NCBI RefSeq assembly: GCF_000981385.1
Contig: NZ_LATZ01000128.1
Location: 248,001-312,000, forward strand
Direction: 5' to 3'
DNA from: Bacillus sp. SA1-12
GTDB taxonomy: Bacteria > Bacillota > Bacilli > Bacillales > Bacillaceae
DNA length: 64,000 bases
The position numbers and the translations under genes are program-made. Below, piece after piece: positions 10,467-20,237 of this stretch. The notes under the pieces were generated by a model, which saw only the letters and a list, made by a program, of their open reading frames with translations, was not told the DNA's origin and searched no databases. Within the stretch, counting starts at the first letter, position 1, and every line of letters starts with the position of its first letter.

Positions 10467-13400
10467 ATGAATAAACGAGAAGTACGTCGAAAAGTAAAAA
10501 GTCTGTTTTTATTTGTTTGTATGGCTACGTTAATTCTGCCAAGCTTTATCTCGTTTATTCCTGTTAAAAGGATTTATGCAGAAGAAGTGATCAATAACAC
10601 GGTTTCTACTAATCCAGCTGAGACAGGAACAACTGATACAGGCAATGAAGAACAACCAACAGACCAAGAAACCGCTACTCAAGAACCTCCTGTTCAAGAA
10701 GAAGCTGATGGAGCTGAAAGTGAAGCAGACAAAGCAGACGAACTGCCTGTAAAAGAAGAACCAGCAAAAGAAGATAGCACTGCTATAGAAGAGCAAACAC
10801 AAGAAAGTGAACCTGCACAACAAACAGAAGAATCCTCTGAAAAACCTGCTCAACCAAGCGAACAACCAAATGAATCTGAGCCTGCTCCTGCTCCCCAAGA
10901 AAATGGGAAGGCAGAAGATGCAATTCAGCCGGAAGCCTCTGCTAGTTTAGTAGAAGAGGATGATAATAACAATTCCCATTTACTTATAACAGAAATATCA
11001 CCTAATTCCAGCGGGACAGATAACTATGAGTTTTTTGAAGTATACAATAACTCGAATCAGCCTTTATCTTTAGCAAATTATGCCTTTATTTATCGTTATA
11101 CCGATACTGGAAACGAGATCGTGTTCCAAGTGCCTCCAGTGACAATTGATCCGCAAGAAACCCTTGTTTTTTGGTTTAATAATGATGGTCTTGCGTTAAC
11201 TGATTTTAACAATCATTATGGATTACAGTTAACAAGCGAAAAAGTCATTGAATTTAAGGATGTGTTCCCGGGATTTTCAAATGGAGGAAATCGGGCAGCA
11301 GTCATCAAGGACAAAGATGGAAATGAGGTAATTTCAGCTGCATATTTGCCAAATGAAACCGATAATAGCGGTTTAGTTGTTCAGTATAAATATGCTGCTT
11401 CAAAAACAGCTATGGACAAGCATCAGGTGTTGGCCTCACCAACTCCGGGTGCAATTGAATCTGTTCAAGTACCAGTAAACCCGGTTGTTTTAGAAGAAAT
11501 TTCGGCTGACACAGTAGAACCAATCATCACCCATACACCTGTTACAAAAAGTGATGTATCAGCTGCAATTAAGATTGATGCAAGTGTAACAGATAATATG
11601 GCAGCGGTCTCAACTGTGACATTATTCTACAAGAATGCCGAAGCACAAGACTTTACGTCTGTACCGATGAATGTAAGCTCAGAAGACTGGACAAGTTTTA
11701 CTGCAGAAATTCCTGGTGCTGACGTGCAATCAAACATAACCTATTTTATTGAAGCGACAGATGGCAAAAACAATGCAAAAAGCGAGGAGCAAGTCATTAC
11801 TGTTGACCTTCCTCAGGAAACATATAGCGAGCAAAAACTATTAATTACCGAGCTTTCTCCAAACTCTGAGGGCGGCGGGACGGATTATTATGAGTATTTT
11901 GAACTCTACAATAATACGAATCAACCTCTGCCATTAATGAACTATTCATTTGTTTATAAGTATACGGACAGCGGTGAGGAAAGAGTTTTCCAAGTTCCTG
12001 CTGTTACCATTGATCCGCAAGAAACCCTTGTTTTTTGGTTTAATAATGGGGATCGTACATTAGCTGATTTTAACGCTCACTATCATTTAGAGCTTTCAAG
12101 TGAGCAAGTCGTTGAATTTAAGGATGTTTTTCCTGGATTTGCAAACGGCGGCAACAGGGCGATTGTCATAAAAGATCATGCAAACACAGAGGTTGTCTCT
12201 GCAAGCTATTTAGGAACTGATAATGATAACACCGGCGCTGTTATTCAATATAAGTTTTCTGCATCAGGTACTGAAATGGACAAGCTTAGCGCGCTTGCAG
12301 TTCCTACACCAGGTGTGATTGAAGCGAATCAAGTGCCGACAAAGCCTGTTGAGCTTGATGAAATCCCAGCAGATGCGGAAGCGCCGGTTATTACTCATTC
12401 ACCGGTTACTGACAGTGATGCTTTTTCTCCTATCACGATTGAAGCATCAGTAACTGACAACATAGCGGTACCATTTGTAACCCTGCATTATAAAAAAGAG
12501 GGGGAGGAGTCCTTCACTTCTTTATCAATGAGTGCAAGTGCTGATGCAGCAAGCTATTCCGCTGAAATCCCGGGAATGAGTGTCGATGCTCCGATCACAT
12601 ATTATATCGAAGCCTCAGATGGAACAAATAGCAGCAAAACAGATGAATTTGTGATTGCTGTTAAGAAGGATGAAGTCGATTACAGCAAAATTCCAAAATT
12701 CCTTGTAACAGAGGTGGTTCCGGATACTGAGAATGTCGGATCAGCTGATGGTTATGAATTTATTGAAATCTACAATAATACGGATAAAGATTTAAGTTTT
12801 AAAGATTATAAGATTCAATATCGCTATGGAACAGATCCTGCAAGTGATGTCGTCTGGCCTTCCATACCGGATGATGTGGTAATTCCTTCAAAAGAAACGC
12901 TTGTATTCTGGATCATTAATAACCAAAATGGCGATAAAACTGTTGCTGATTTTAATGCAAACTTTGGAACAAACCTAATCGAGAACAAAGATATCGTAAA
13001 AATTCATAGTGACGGGATGGCGAACGGAAGTGCGAGAGGGCTGGTCGTTGCCACGAATACAAAGGAAGAAATTACAGTTTCATACTACAATGAAACGGCA
13101 AACACGGATGACACAGTACCTGACAAAGGAATTGTGTATAAGTTTCCTGAAGACGGTTCAACACAGTCCTTAAAAGTAAGTGCCGGCACCGAGGATGCAA
13201 CACCAGGCAGAGTAGAATCCTTCCAAGTTCCGTCTCAGCCTGTACACATTGAAGACGATACAGTAGCTCCAACGATTGAAAATAAAACAACCGTTACAGA
13301 GGTTAATCAAACAGATGATATTGAAATCGCTGCAGCTGCAAACGATAATGTAGGTGTAAAATCCGTCAGATTATTTTATCGGACAAATGATCAGAATTCA

Positions 13401-16190
13401 TTTAATGAAATCCTTTTAGGAATGGATTCTGAAACACAATTATATAAAAATATGATTTATGCTGCAGATCTGATTGCCAAAGAATATGTTGAGTACTTCT
13501 TTGTTGTATCAGATGGGGCAAATGAAGTGAAGAGTGATACATTTAAGATCACTGTTCATAGCGGATTGGATCAATCTGATTTACGTTTAAATGTAAAAGA
13601 CAATGAGATCCTTGCTGGAGAAAAAATTCTTAAAGGAACATCAAAAGAGGATTCAGCAGAAGATGTTAAGCTATTCGTTGATGGAAACGAAGTACAGACT
13701 AATACGTATACATCGTTAGAAACCCCTGCTTTTTTTGCTTTTGAAGTAAATGGGTTAAATACGTATTTCCAAAATGCCGTGACGATGGGCGACGATATTC
13801 TTTACCTATTGGATAAGGATTGGCTGTCACATTGGAAGACGTTTACGATTCCTGTTGAAGCTGATCGTTTGAAGCAGGGTGAAAATACAATTACCGTTCG
13901 TGCCGGAAATAAAGCTTCACCATTCCAGCTAGAAGAAGACGAAGAAAACCGAGATGATTATAATTTAAGAAATGTTCGCTTAATTTTGGGAGATGGAACG
14001 GTTTTAACCGATCCGGCGAAGAATGATCCAACAAAGGTATTCGATATGGGTGATGATGGCACCTTCCGACCATTTGAGGATTTTACGTTTACCATTACAG
14101 AAGATCATACTCCATCGAAAACTTATGTGTGGGATACAACAACTGTCCCTGATGGCGAGCATGTCATTAAAGCGCATGATGCTAATGATGAAGTTTCGAA
14201 AACTGTATTAGTTGATAATACAGTACCTGATGTAAAAACGACGATCACGGAAGGCAAGGAATACAAAGGTGAATTTACCATTGATACCGAAGTAACAGAT
14301 GAAATTGCGGGTGTTGATATGGTTCAAGTGCTGCTTGATGAGGAGCAAATTGAAGTGCCTTATAAAACAGCATCCTCAAAGCTTGCACCAGGAGAGCACA
14401 AGCTTACAGTTATCGCGACAGACAAAGTTGGGAACAAAGCAGAGATTCATGTTCCGTTCTCTGTAAATCATGAAAACCCAGCCATGCCAGAGCTGATCTC
14501 ACCAGCTGATAATCGTTCAACACCTGTAGATGGAGATCCGCGCTTGAAGGTCAAAGTAACAGATCCAACTGGTGATAAGATGGATGTAACATTCTATAAA
14601 GGCTATCAATATGATGCAAGTCAAACAGGTAATGTTAAGGCATTTAAGCATGCAGCAGATGTCGAGCCGCCGCAAACAATGGCTCCAGAAGGTGAAGCAG
14701 CCTTCACGTCAGAGGATATCAACTTAGTATCTGAAAAGGATGGCCGCTACCTAGCAACGGATTCAAGTACACAATTCCCATACCATCGTTTTGATGTGAC
14801 AGTAGACCCGTCAATCGATGAAAACGATGTTGTGGAGCTTTCATGGAGCGGAAACTCATTTGAAGGCAGAAAGGTTTCCATGTATGCCTGGAGCCACAAA
14901 AGCAGCAAATGGGAATTAATTGATTATCAAGTTGCGGGAGCAGAGGATTTTGAATTAAAAGGTACCGTTGAAGTCAATGAGTTTGTGAAGGATGCCAAAA
15001 TCAATGTGTTAATCCAAGATGAAATTCCAAAGAGTCCTGAGGAATATGATTATACATTCGTTTGGATGTCAGATACGCAATATTACTCAGAAAGCTATCC
15101 GCATATTTTTGAAAGACAAACAAATTGGATTGCAGAAAAACAAGAAGAGCTGAAAATCAAATATGTTTTCCATACAGGGGATCTTGTTGATAATTTTGGC
15201 CAAACCCAAGAATGGGAAAATGCTGATAAATACATGGCCGTTCTTGATGAAAACAATATTCCTTATGGAGTATTAGCCGGAAACCATGACGTAGACCAGT
15301 TATCGAACGACTACACCCAATATTACAACTATTTTGGTGCAGACCGATTCGAAGAAAAGCCTTATTATGGAGGAACATACAAAAACAATCGCGGCCACTA
15401 TGACTTAATCTCGTCAAATGGCAATGACTTTATCATGGTCTATATGGGCTGGGGAGTTCAAGATGAAGATTTGGCTTGGATGAATGAAGTATTAAGCCAA
15501 TACCCAGACCGAAAAGCCATTTTGAATTTCCATGAATACCTGTTAGTGTCAGGCAACCGCAGTCCGCTTGGCGATAAAATTTACAACCAGGTTGTGGAAC
15601 CAAATGAAAATGTTATAGCTGTTCTTAGCGGCCATTATCACGATTCTGAAACATTGGTAAGTGAAATTGATGACGACGGTGATGGAACCGCAGACCGTGA
15701 AGTGTATCAAATGCTCGGTGATTACCAAGGCGGTCCTGAGGGCGGACAAGGCTATATGAAATTGCTGCACTTTGACCAGGACAACAACAGAATCATTGTT
15801 AATACGTATTCACCATATCTAGATGATTACAATTTCTATGAACCTAGTGAATTCCCTGGCAAAGATGAGCTTATCATCAATCTTGATCTACAAGTCGATG
15901 AAAAGCGTGTTGCAACTGACTACTTTGCTGTAAATGTTAAAACAGACGAAGAAATCGGCAAAAAAGAAAATGTCAAAAGCGGAAAAACGGCAGAAGTAAA
16001 ATGGAAGGGACTTAATGAAAATCATACCTATTCCTGGTATGCGGTAGCAGAAGATGACTATACAGGAAAAGCAGTCTCTGACATTTGGACATTTACAAAA
16101 GGCAAGGATCATTCTAACTCAGGAAATGGACCCGACGATCCAGGTAATGGAGGGAAAAAATCCGGGAAATGGAACGGACAATCCTGGTAA
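10467..16190 (+). CDS. Giant secreted lamin-tail/calcineurin-like phosphoesterase, frameshifted before its cell-wall anchor
   Basis: A 1907-residue exported protein. It has a signal peptide ending about residue 38 (RIYA-EE), then a Glu/Pro/Gln-rich linker to about 165. Three lamin-tail-like domains (each starting LLITE or LVTE, near 168, 457 and 744) alternate with Ig-like modules near 352, 641 and 934. After more Ig-like modules comes a calcineurin-type metallophosphoesterase at about 1529-1760 with WMSDTQYY, FHTGDLVDN, GNHDV and SGHYHDSE, the metal-binding set. Its substrate is unknown; extracellular nucleotides, nucleic acid or teichoic-acid phosphodiesters are candidates. The frame stops early in a Gly/Asn/Pro repeat after an A6 tract (16155-16160); removing one A joins it to a sortase-type tail. 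The AGGAGG ribosome site is good. A PhoP-type box lies upstream. This gene is not part of the B. subtilis gene order. Confidence 0.85.
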   Translation: MNKREVRRKVKSLFLFVCMATLILPSFISFIPVKRIYAEEVINNTVSTNPAETGTTDTGNEEQPTDQETATQEPPVQEEADGAESEADKADELPVKEEPAKEDSTAIEEQTQESEPAQQTEESSEKPAQPSEQPNESEPAPAPQENGKAEDAIQPEASASLVEEDDNNNSHLLITEISPNSSGTDNYEFFEVYNNSNQPLSLANYAFIYRYTDTGNEIVFQVPPVTIDPQETLVFWFNNDGLALTDFNNHYGLQLTSEKVIEFKDVFPGFSNGGNRAAVIKDKDGNEVISAAYLPNETDNSGLVVQYKYAASKTAMDKHQVLASPTPGAIESVQVPVNPVVLEEISADTVEPIITHTPVTKSDVSAAIKIDASVTDNMAAVSTVTLFYKNAEAQDFTSVPMNVSSEDWTSFTAEIPGADVQSNITYFIEATDGKNNAKSEEQVITVDLPQETYSEQKLLITELSPNSEGGGTDYYEYFELYNNTNQPLPLMNYSFVYKYTDSGEERVFQVPAVTIDPQETLVFWFNNGDRTLADFNAHYHLELSSEQVVEFKDVFPGFANGGNRAIVIKDHANTEVVSASYLGTDNDNTGAVIQYKFSASGTEMDKLSALAVPTPGVIEANQVPTKPVELDEIPADAEAPVITHSPVTDSDAFSPITIEASVTDNIAVPFVTLHYKKEGEESFTSLSMSASADAASYSAEIPGMSVDAPITYYIEASDGTNSSKTDEFVIAVKKDEVDYSKIPKFLVTEVVPDTENVGSADGYEFIEIYNNTDKDLSFKDYKIQYRYGTDPASDVVWPSIPDDVVIPSKETLVFWIINNQNGDKTVADFNANFGTNLIENKDIVKIHSDGMANGSARGLVVATNTKEEITVSYYNETANTDDTVPDKGIVYKFPEDGSTQSLKVSAGTEDATPGRVESFQVPSQPVHIEDDTVAPTIENKTTVTEVNQTDDIEIAAAANDNVGVKSVRLFYRTNDQNSFNEILLGMDSETQLYKNMIYAADLIAKEYVEYFFVVSDGANEVKSDTFKITVHSGLDQSDLRLNVKDNEILAGEKILKGTSKEDSAEDVKLFVDGNEVQTNTYTSLETPAFFAFEVNGLNTYFQNAVTMGDDILYLLDKDWLSHWKTFTIPVEADRLKQGENTITVRAGNKASPFQLEEDEENRDDYNLRNVRLILGDGTVLTDPAKNDPTKVFDMGDDGTFRPFEDFTFTITEDHTPSKTYVWDTTTVPDGEHVIKAHDANDEVSKTVLVDNTVPDVKTTITEGKEYKGEFTIDTEVTDEIAGVDMVQVLLDEEQIEVPYKTASSKLAPGEHKLTVIATDKVGNKAEIHVPFSVNHENPAMPELISPADNRSTPVDGDPRLKVKVTDPTGDKMDVTFYKGYQYDASQTGNVKAFKHAADVEPPQTMAPEGEAAFTSEDINLVSEKDGRYLATDSSTQFPYHRFDVTVDPSIDENDVVELSWSGNSFEGRKVSMYAWSHKSSKWELIDYQVAGAEDFELKGTVEVNEFVKDAKINVLIQDEIPKSPEEYDYTFVWMSDTQYYSESYPHIFERQTNWIAEKQEELKIKYVFHTGDLVDNFGQTQEWENADKYMAVLDENNIPYGVLAGNHDVDQLSNDYTQYYNYFGADRFEEKPYYGGTYKNNRGHYDLISSNGNDFIMVYMGWGVQDEDLAWMNEVLSQYPDRKAILNFHEYLLVSGNRSPLGDKIYNQVVEPNENVIAVLSGHYHDSETLVSEIDDDGDGTADREVYQMLGDYQGGPEGGQGYMKLLHFDQDNNRIIVNTYSPYLDDYNFYEPSEFPGKDELIINLDLQVDEKRVATDYFAVNVKTDEEIGKKENVKSGKTAEVKWKGLNENHTYSWYAVAEDDYTGKAVSDIWTFTKGKDHSNSGNGPDDPGNGGKKSGKWNGQSW

Positions 16191-16461
16191 CGGAGGGGAC
16201 AATCCGGGAAATGGACCCGACAATCCAGGTAACGGTGGAGAAACACCAGGAAGTGGCAACAATCAGCCAAATAACGGAGTAGATCCAACGAATAAACCGG
16301 GAACTGAAAGTTCATCTGACTCGAAGGCAGCCGCCAGCGCTATTTTGCCTATAACAGCAACCGATACTTATACTATTTTGCTAATCGGTATTGTTATTAG
16401 CTTGGCAGGTGCGGCATTGATCTACTTGCAGAAAAGAAAAACAGGAATGACACATTCATAA
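16162..16461 (+). pseudogene. Detached C-terminal sorting region of the giant phosphoesterase (+1 frame)
   Basis: In the +1 frame the sequence goes on without a stop: NPGNGTDNPGNGGDNPGNG repeats, a Ser/Ala-rich stretch, then LPITATD, a hydrophobic segment of about 20 residues and a KRK-containing tail. This is the layout of a sortase substrate (LPxT followed by Ala), so the intact protein would be about 1,997 residues and anchored to peptidoglycan. Compared with the next repeat (GGAGGGGACAAT), the break site (GGAGGGAAAAAAT) has one extra A. There is no ribosome site for separate translation. It is either a sequencing error, a real mutation, or a slippage-controlled switch between secreted and anchored forms. 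Confidence 0.85.
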
Positions 16462-16465
16462 GCCA

Positions 16466-16504
16466 AAACAGCCTTACTCGTTATTTTTAAGAGTAAGGCT
16501 GTTT
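16466..16504. terminator. Bidirectional terminator between the giant gene and racA
   Basis: AAACAGCCTTACTC pairs perfectly with GAGTAAGGCTGTTT around an 11 nt loop. A and T runs on the two sides allow it to act on both convergent genes. Confidence 0.85.
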
Positions 16505-16536
16505 CTATCCAAAAAAATAAGAGGGAGCAAGGGACC

Positions 16537-17049
16537 TCAAAAGCTAAAAATGGAACTAATGAAGTTTTTTCTTCGCGGTTTTTTCTGTTCAGAACTTTGA
16601 TCAAATGCAAAAACATGATCTTTCATTGGGTCACGTTTTTGGTGGGAGCCTTCAAGCTCTTCTACCCTTTTCTCTAGCGATTGAACTTTGTTCAACAAAT
16701 CTTCCATTTCCCTGCGGTGCTGGAGTAGTTGATAGGAGACAACATCATCCGCTTTGCCGCGAATTTTTCGTTCAAGCTCATCCATACGCTCGTTTAATGT
16801 ATTTACCTTAGGCTCATTAACGACAGCAGTGTTAATTAACGTCCCCTTTCTGCTTTTTTCCGTCATCGCATGAGGCTCCGGCTGATTATTTAGTTGTTCC
16901 TGCAATTCCTTTAATCTAGCCAAATCGTTCTCATTAAACTGATAGTGCCCCAGTTCATTTTTCTCCAATTCCATATCCAATTGATGGACCCATCTCATTA
17001 ACGTTCTTCTAGAAACTCCCAGTGCTTTTGCTGCGGCTGCTGTACTCAT
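16537..17049 (-). CDS. racA: Chromosome-anchoring protein RacA
   Basis: During sporulation RacA binds origin-proximal DNA and tethers it to the cell pole through DivIVA. It has 170 residues, starting with a MerR-like helix-turn-helix (STAAAAKALGVSRRTLMRWV) and the ELGHYQF segment typical of RacA. A coiled coil follows at about residues 80-135 (LNERMDELERKIR, LLNKVQSLEKRVEEL), then a basic tail ending KNFISSIFSF. A clear AAGGAGGAAT ribosome site lies upstream. In B. subtilis racA (ywkC) likewise sits next to ywkD and prfA. Confidence 0.88.
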   Translation of the reverse strand: MSTAAAAKALGVSRRTLMRWVHQLDMELEKNELGHYQFNENDLARLKELQEQLNNQPEPHAMTEKSRKGTLINTAVVNEPKVNTLNERMDELERKIRGKADDVVSYQLLQHRREMEDLLNKVQSLEKRVEELEGSHQKRDPMKDHVFAFDQSSEQKKPRRKNFISSIFSF

Positions 17050-17498
17050 TTTGATTCCTCCTTAATCTTTTAAGTGCAATCCAAAAACGTAAGGCGGCCA
17101 ACCAACTATATATAGCTTTTTCGACCTCCGCAGCAAATCACCTTCACGTTAGACAAAACAAGTATCAATTCGGCAAAGAAAGTGGATGTTTTACATAATA
17201 TGAAATGGCTCTGTCGATAACCGCTTGTGGCAACCTTAACGGGCTCAAAAACTCCGCTGCTCTATTGGACATTCTCTTATTATGCATACCAAGATATCTG
17301 TCCTATATATGTGTTTTATTGGACTATTACTTATCACACATACCAAGAATTGTCCTATAAATGCGTTCTATCGGATATTTCCTAAACACTGCAACCAAAA
17401 TTTGTCTTATTTTTGTGTACTATAAGACAATTTCTTTCCATTCTGACTGCGTCCTTTATATCCTATTCGAGATAATACCCAGCGATGGGAGTCTCACT
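17050..17498. other. Gene-free region with 52 bp array
   Basis: A 449 bp spacer between ywkD and racA, both on the - strand. Its right half (17247-17460) is a 52 bp periodic array. Nothing recognisable lies in 17063-17246. Confidence 0.75.
17247..17460. repeat. 52 bp tandem array, plus orientation
   Basis: Units carrying TTGTCC/TGTCT begin at 17299, 17351 and 17403 (period 52), with a degenerate unit before them. Each unit has an inverted pair GTCC-N16-NGGAC; in the last unit it is GTCTTAT paired with ATAAGAC, a compensatory change that keeps the stem. Unit spacing and the GTCC/GAC distance (25 nt) equal those of the 37.2 kb array read on the other strand. Confidence 0.75.
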
Positions 17499-17885
17499 TT
17501 ATGCTTCATAAAGCTCAAGCGGCAGTCCATCTGGATCCTGGAAAAATGTAAACCATTTACCGGTATGCGGATCAACTCTGATTGGTTCAACATCCACACC
17601 TTTTTGATTAAGCTCCAGGACAGCTTCCTCAATATCCGGTACTTCAAAAGCAAGATGCCTAAGTCCGGCGGCTTCAGGCTGTGTCGGCCTTTTGGGGGGA
17701 TTTGGAAAGGAGAATAGTTCAATTTGATATGTATCATTCACCATTAAATCTAATTTGTATGAGCCGCGCTCCTCACGATAAACCTCAGATAAAATCTCTA
17801 AACCAAGTGTTTCAGTATAAAAAGCTTTAGATGCTTCATAATTGGAGCAAATGATGGCGACATGGTGAATTTTATTAAATTTCAT
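17499..17885 (-). CDS. ywkD: VOC-family glyoxalase-like protein YwkD
   Basis: 128 residues with the two beta-alpha-beta-beta-beta modules of the vicinal oxygen chelate family. Likely metal ligands are His in IHHVAI, Glu in QIELF, His in LRHLAFEV and Glu in PLELYE, the pattern of glyoxalase I. It may be a lactoylglutathione-lyase-like or methylmalonyl-CoA-epimerase-like enzyme, but the substrate is not evident. Position next to racA and prfA matches B. subtilis ywkD. The start ATG at 17885 has an AAAAGAGGTTTTT ribosome site. Confidence 0.85.
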   Translation of the reverse strand: MKFNKIHHVAIICSNYEASKAFYTETLGLEILSEVYREERGSYKLDLMVNDTYQIELFSFPNPPKRPTQPEAAGLRHLAFEVPDIEEAVLELNQKGVDVEPIRVDPHTGKWFTFFQDPDGLPLELYEA

Positions 17886-18065
17886 GAATAAAAAACCTCT
17901 TTTCTAAAAAATAATTTCCATAATCAAGATGCCTTTATTATAAAATAACAATTTTTAAGAAAGCATACTATAATATGAAGAAAAATTTTGTCAATTTGCT
18001 TTTGACGCTTTCCGTGACCTATACTATAATTATAACGTTATGCATGAAAATTGAGGTGAACATGT

Positions 18066-19136
18066 GTGTTAGATCGTTTACAATCGGTAGAAGACCGTTA
18101 TGAAAAATTAAATCAGCTTTTAATGGATCCTGATATTATCAATGATTCAAAGAAGCTGCGTGAATATTCGAAGGAACAATCTGATTTACAAGAAACAGTT
18201 GAAGTATATCGCGAATACAAAGAGGTTCGCGAGCAAATTTCTGATACAAAATCAATGCTTGAAGAAAAGCTTGATCCAGAAATGCGCGAGATGGCAAAGG
18301 AAGAGCTTGCCGAATTAGAGGAACGAGAAGAAGAGTTAACAGCTCGGTTGAAAATTCTCCTTGTCCCTAAGGACCCGAATGATGATAAAAACGTTATTAT
18401 GGAGATCCGGGGAGCTGCAGGTGGAGATGAGGCTGCTTTATTTGCATCTGATTTGTACCGTATGTATAGCCGTTTTGCTGAGATGCAAGGCTGGAAAACG
18501 GAAGTTATGGAGGCAAATGCTACAGGTACTGGCGGTTATAAAGAGATTATCTTTATGATTAATGGTAAAGGGGCATATTCGAAGCTGAAATTCGAAAATG
18601 GTGCACACCGTGTCCAACGTGTTCCAGAAACAGAATCAGGCGGCCGTATCCATACCTCTACTGCAACGGTTGCTGTTTTACCTGAGGCAGAAGAGGTTGA
18701 GGTCGAAATCCATGAGAAGGATATTCGTGTAGATACCTTTGCATCTAGTGGTCCGGGGGGACAAAGTGTTAATACAACAATGTCCGCTGTTCGTTTAACA
18801 CACTTGCCAACTGGAACTGTTGTTTCCTGTCAGGATGAAAAATCACAAATTAAAAACAAAGAAAAGGCAATGAAGGTACTTCGTGCCCGTGTCTACGACA
18901 AGTTCCAACAAGAGGCACAGGCTGAGTATGATCAAAACCGTAAGCTTGCCGTTGGAACAGGTGACCGTTCAGAGCGTATTAGAACGTATAACTTCCCGCA
19001 AAATCGTGTAACGGACCATAGAATTGGCTTAACGATTCAAAAGCTTGACCAAATCTTAGAAGGAAAGCTTGATGAGGTGGTTGAAGCATTAATTGTTGAA
19101 GACCAATCAAGCCGCCTTCAAGCAGCGGAAGATTAA
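18066..19136 (+). CDS. prfA: Peptide chain release factor 1
   Basis: Recognises UAA and UAG stop codons in the ribosomal A site and triggers release of the finished peptide. It is 356 residues, with the catalytic GGQ at 231-233 ([20 protein letters not shown]); the Gln is the methylation target of PrmC, encoded next. The start is GTG 18066, giving [12 protein letters not shown], placed about 7 nt after GAGGTGA; the overlapping ATG at 18062 is in another frame. It forms an operon with prmC. Confidence 0.96.
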   Translation: MLDRLQSVEDRYEKLNQLLMDPDIINDSKKLREYSKEQSDLQETVEVYREYKEVREQISDTKSMLEEKLDPEMREMAKEELAELEEREEELTARLKILLVPKDPNDDKNVIMEIRGAAGGDEAALFASDLYRMYSRFAEMQGWKTEVMEANATGTGGYKEIIFMINGKGAYSKLKFENGAHRVQRVPETESGGRIHTSTATVAVLPEAEEVEVEIHEKDIRVDTFASSGPGGQSVNTTMSAVRLTHLPTGTVVSCQDEKSQIKNKEKAMKVLRARVYDKFQQEAQAEYDQNRKLAVGTGDRSERIRTYNFPQNRVTDHRIGLTIQKLDQILEGKLDEVVEALIVEDQSSRLQAAED

Positions 19137-19142
19137 AAAAGA

Positions 19143-20006
19143 ATGAAATATGTATACGAAGCCCTCAACTGGGCTTCTTCTTTTTTAAAGGAAGCGGGAA
19201 GAGATGAAAATGCCGGTGAGCTTTTGCTGCGCCACTATTTACAGATGGATCGGGCAGCATTGCTTTCAAATTTGAGACTGGTCCTCTCAAACGAGCAGCT
19301 GCAAGCATTTAAGACGGATGTCCTCAAGCATGGAGAAGGAATCCCTATTCAATATTTAATCGGTTATGAAGAATTTTATGGCAGAAAATTTATCGTCAAT
19401 CAGGAGGTGCTGATTCCACGTCCCGAAACGGAAGAATTAGTTGAGGGTGTGCTTCAGCGTGCCGCCCGCTATTTTAAGGAAAAAGATGTGATACAGGTAG
19501 TTGACGTCGGCACAGGGAGCGGGGCCATTGCCATTACCTTAGCAATCGAAAACCCGCGATTTAACGTGAGGGCTATTGATATAGCAGAACAATCTTTGAA
19601 GATTGCCGAAGAGAATGCAAAACAACTACGGGCTAATGTTCACTTTTTACACGGTGATCTCCTTGAGCCAATCTCAAAAGACCTGGAAATCGAGAAAATC
19701 GATATCCTCGTATCTAATCCGCCATATATCCCTGACTGGGAAATTGATACACTTTCCCCAGTCGTAAAAGATCATGAACCCATTCGCGCACTAGCAGGAG
19801 GGAAGGACGGATTGGACTTTTACAGAAGACTTGTGAAAGATATGAAGGGTTTACTCAACTCACCAGCTGTCATTGCCTTTGAGATCGGAGCAGGGCAAGG
19901 CATTGATGTGAGAAACCTGATTTTGCAAAGCTTTCCGGATGCAACTGTAGACATCGTGAATGATATAAATGGCAAGGATCGAATGGTGTTTGGGTTAGTG
20001 GAGTAA
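19143..20006 (+). CDS. prmC: Release factor glutamine methyltransferase
   Basis: Methylates the GGQ glutamine of release factors with S-adenosylmethionine. The 287 residues comprise an N-terminal helical RF-binding domain, a SAM site DVGTGSGAIAI (about 121-131) and the catalytic NPPY at 192-195. It starts 6 nt after the prfA stop codon, so the two are translationally linked. The same pair is adjacent in B. subtilis (ywkE). Confidence 0.95.
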   Translation: MKYVYEALNWASSFLKEAGRDENAGELLLRHYLQMDRAALLSNLRLVLSNEQLQAFKTDVLKHGEGIPIQYLIGYEEFYGRKFIVNQEVLIPRPETEELVEGVLQRAARYFKEKDVIQVVDVGTGSGAIAITLAIENPRFNVRAIDIAEQSLKIAEENAKQLRANVHFLHGDLLEPISKDLEIEKIDILVSNPPYIPDWEIDTLSPVVKDHEPIRALAGGKDGLDFYRRLVKDMKGLLNSPAVIAFEIGAGQGIDVRNLILQSFPDATVDIVNDINGKDRMVFGLVE

Positions 20007-20237
20007 AGAATGGGGGAACGTCCGCACCCACTGACTCTTAAACAGTTTTCGCCGATAAACTAAGAGAACTCGCTGATAAATTAATTTGGGTCTGCCCCTA
20101 TGCTTCAGTCCAGTATTTCACGTCCGCCACAAAAGGGACTGCCCCCCTGCTCATTCCCCTATTAAACTATTTTTTCAAAAAGGTAGTTTAAGAATCTCTC
20201 TTGCTGTCCATACTGTTTACCAAGGGAGGCGTGAGAG

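Noticed and set aside
16155-16160. Programmed -1 ribosomal frameshift at GGGAAAAAA
   Set aside because: The frame needed is +1 (or -2), not -1. The A run is short for slippage, so mutation or sequencing error is the simpler explanation.
17361-17737. Open frames of about 93-118 residues over the 52 bp array and ywkD
   Set aside because: They overlap ywkD in other frames or lie within repeat DNA, with no initiation site or recognisable domain.
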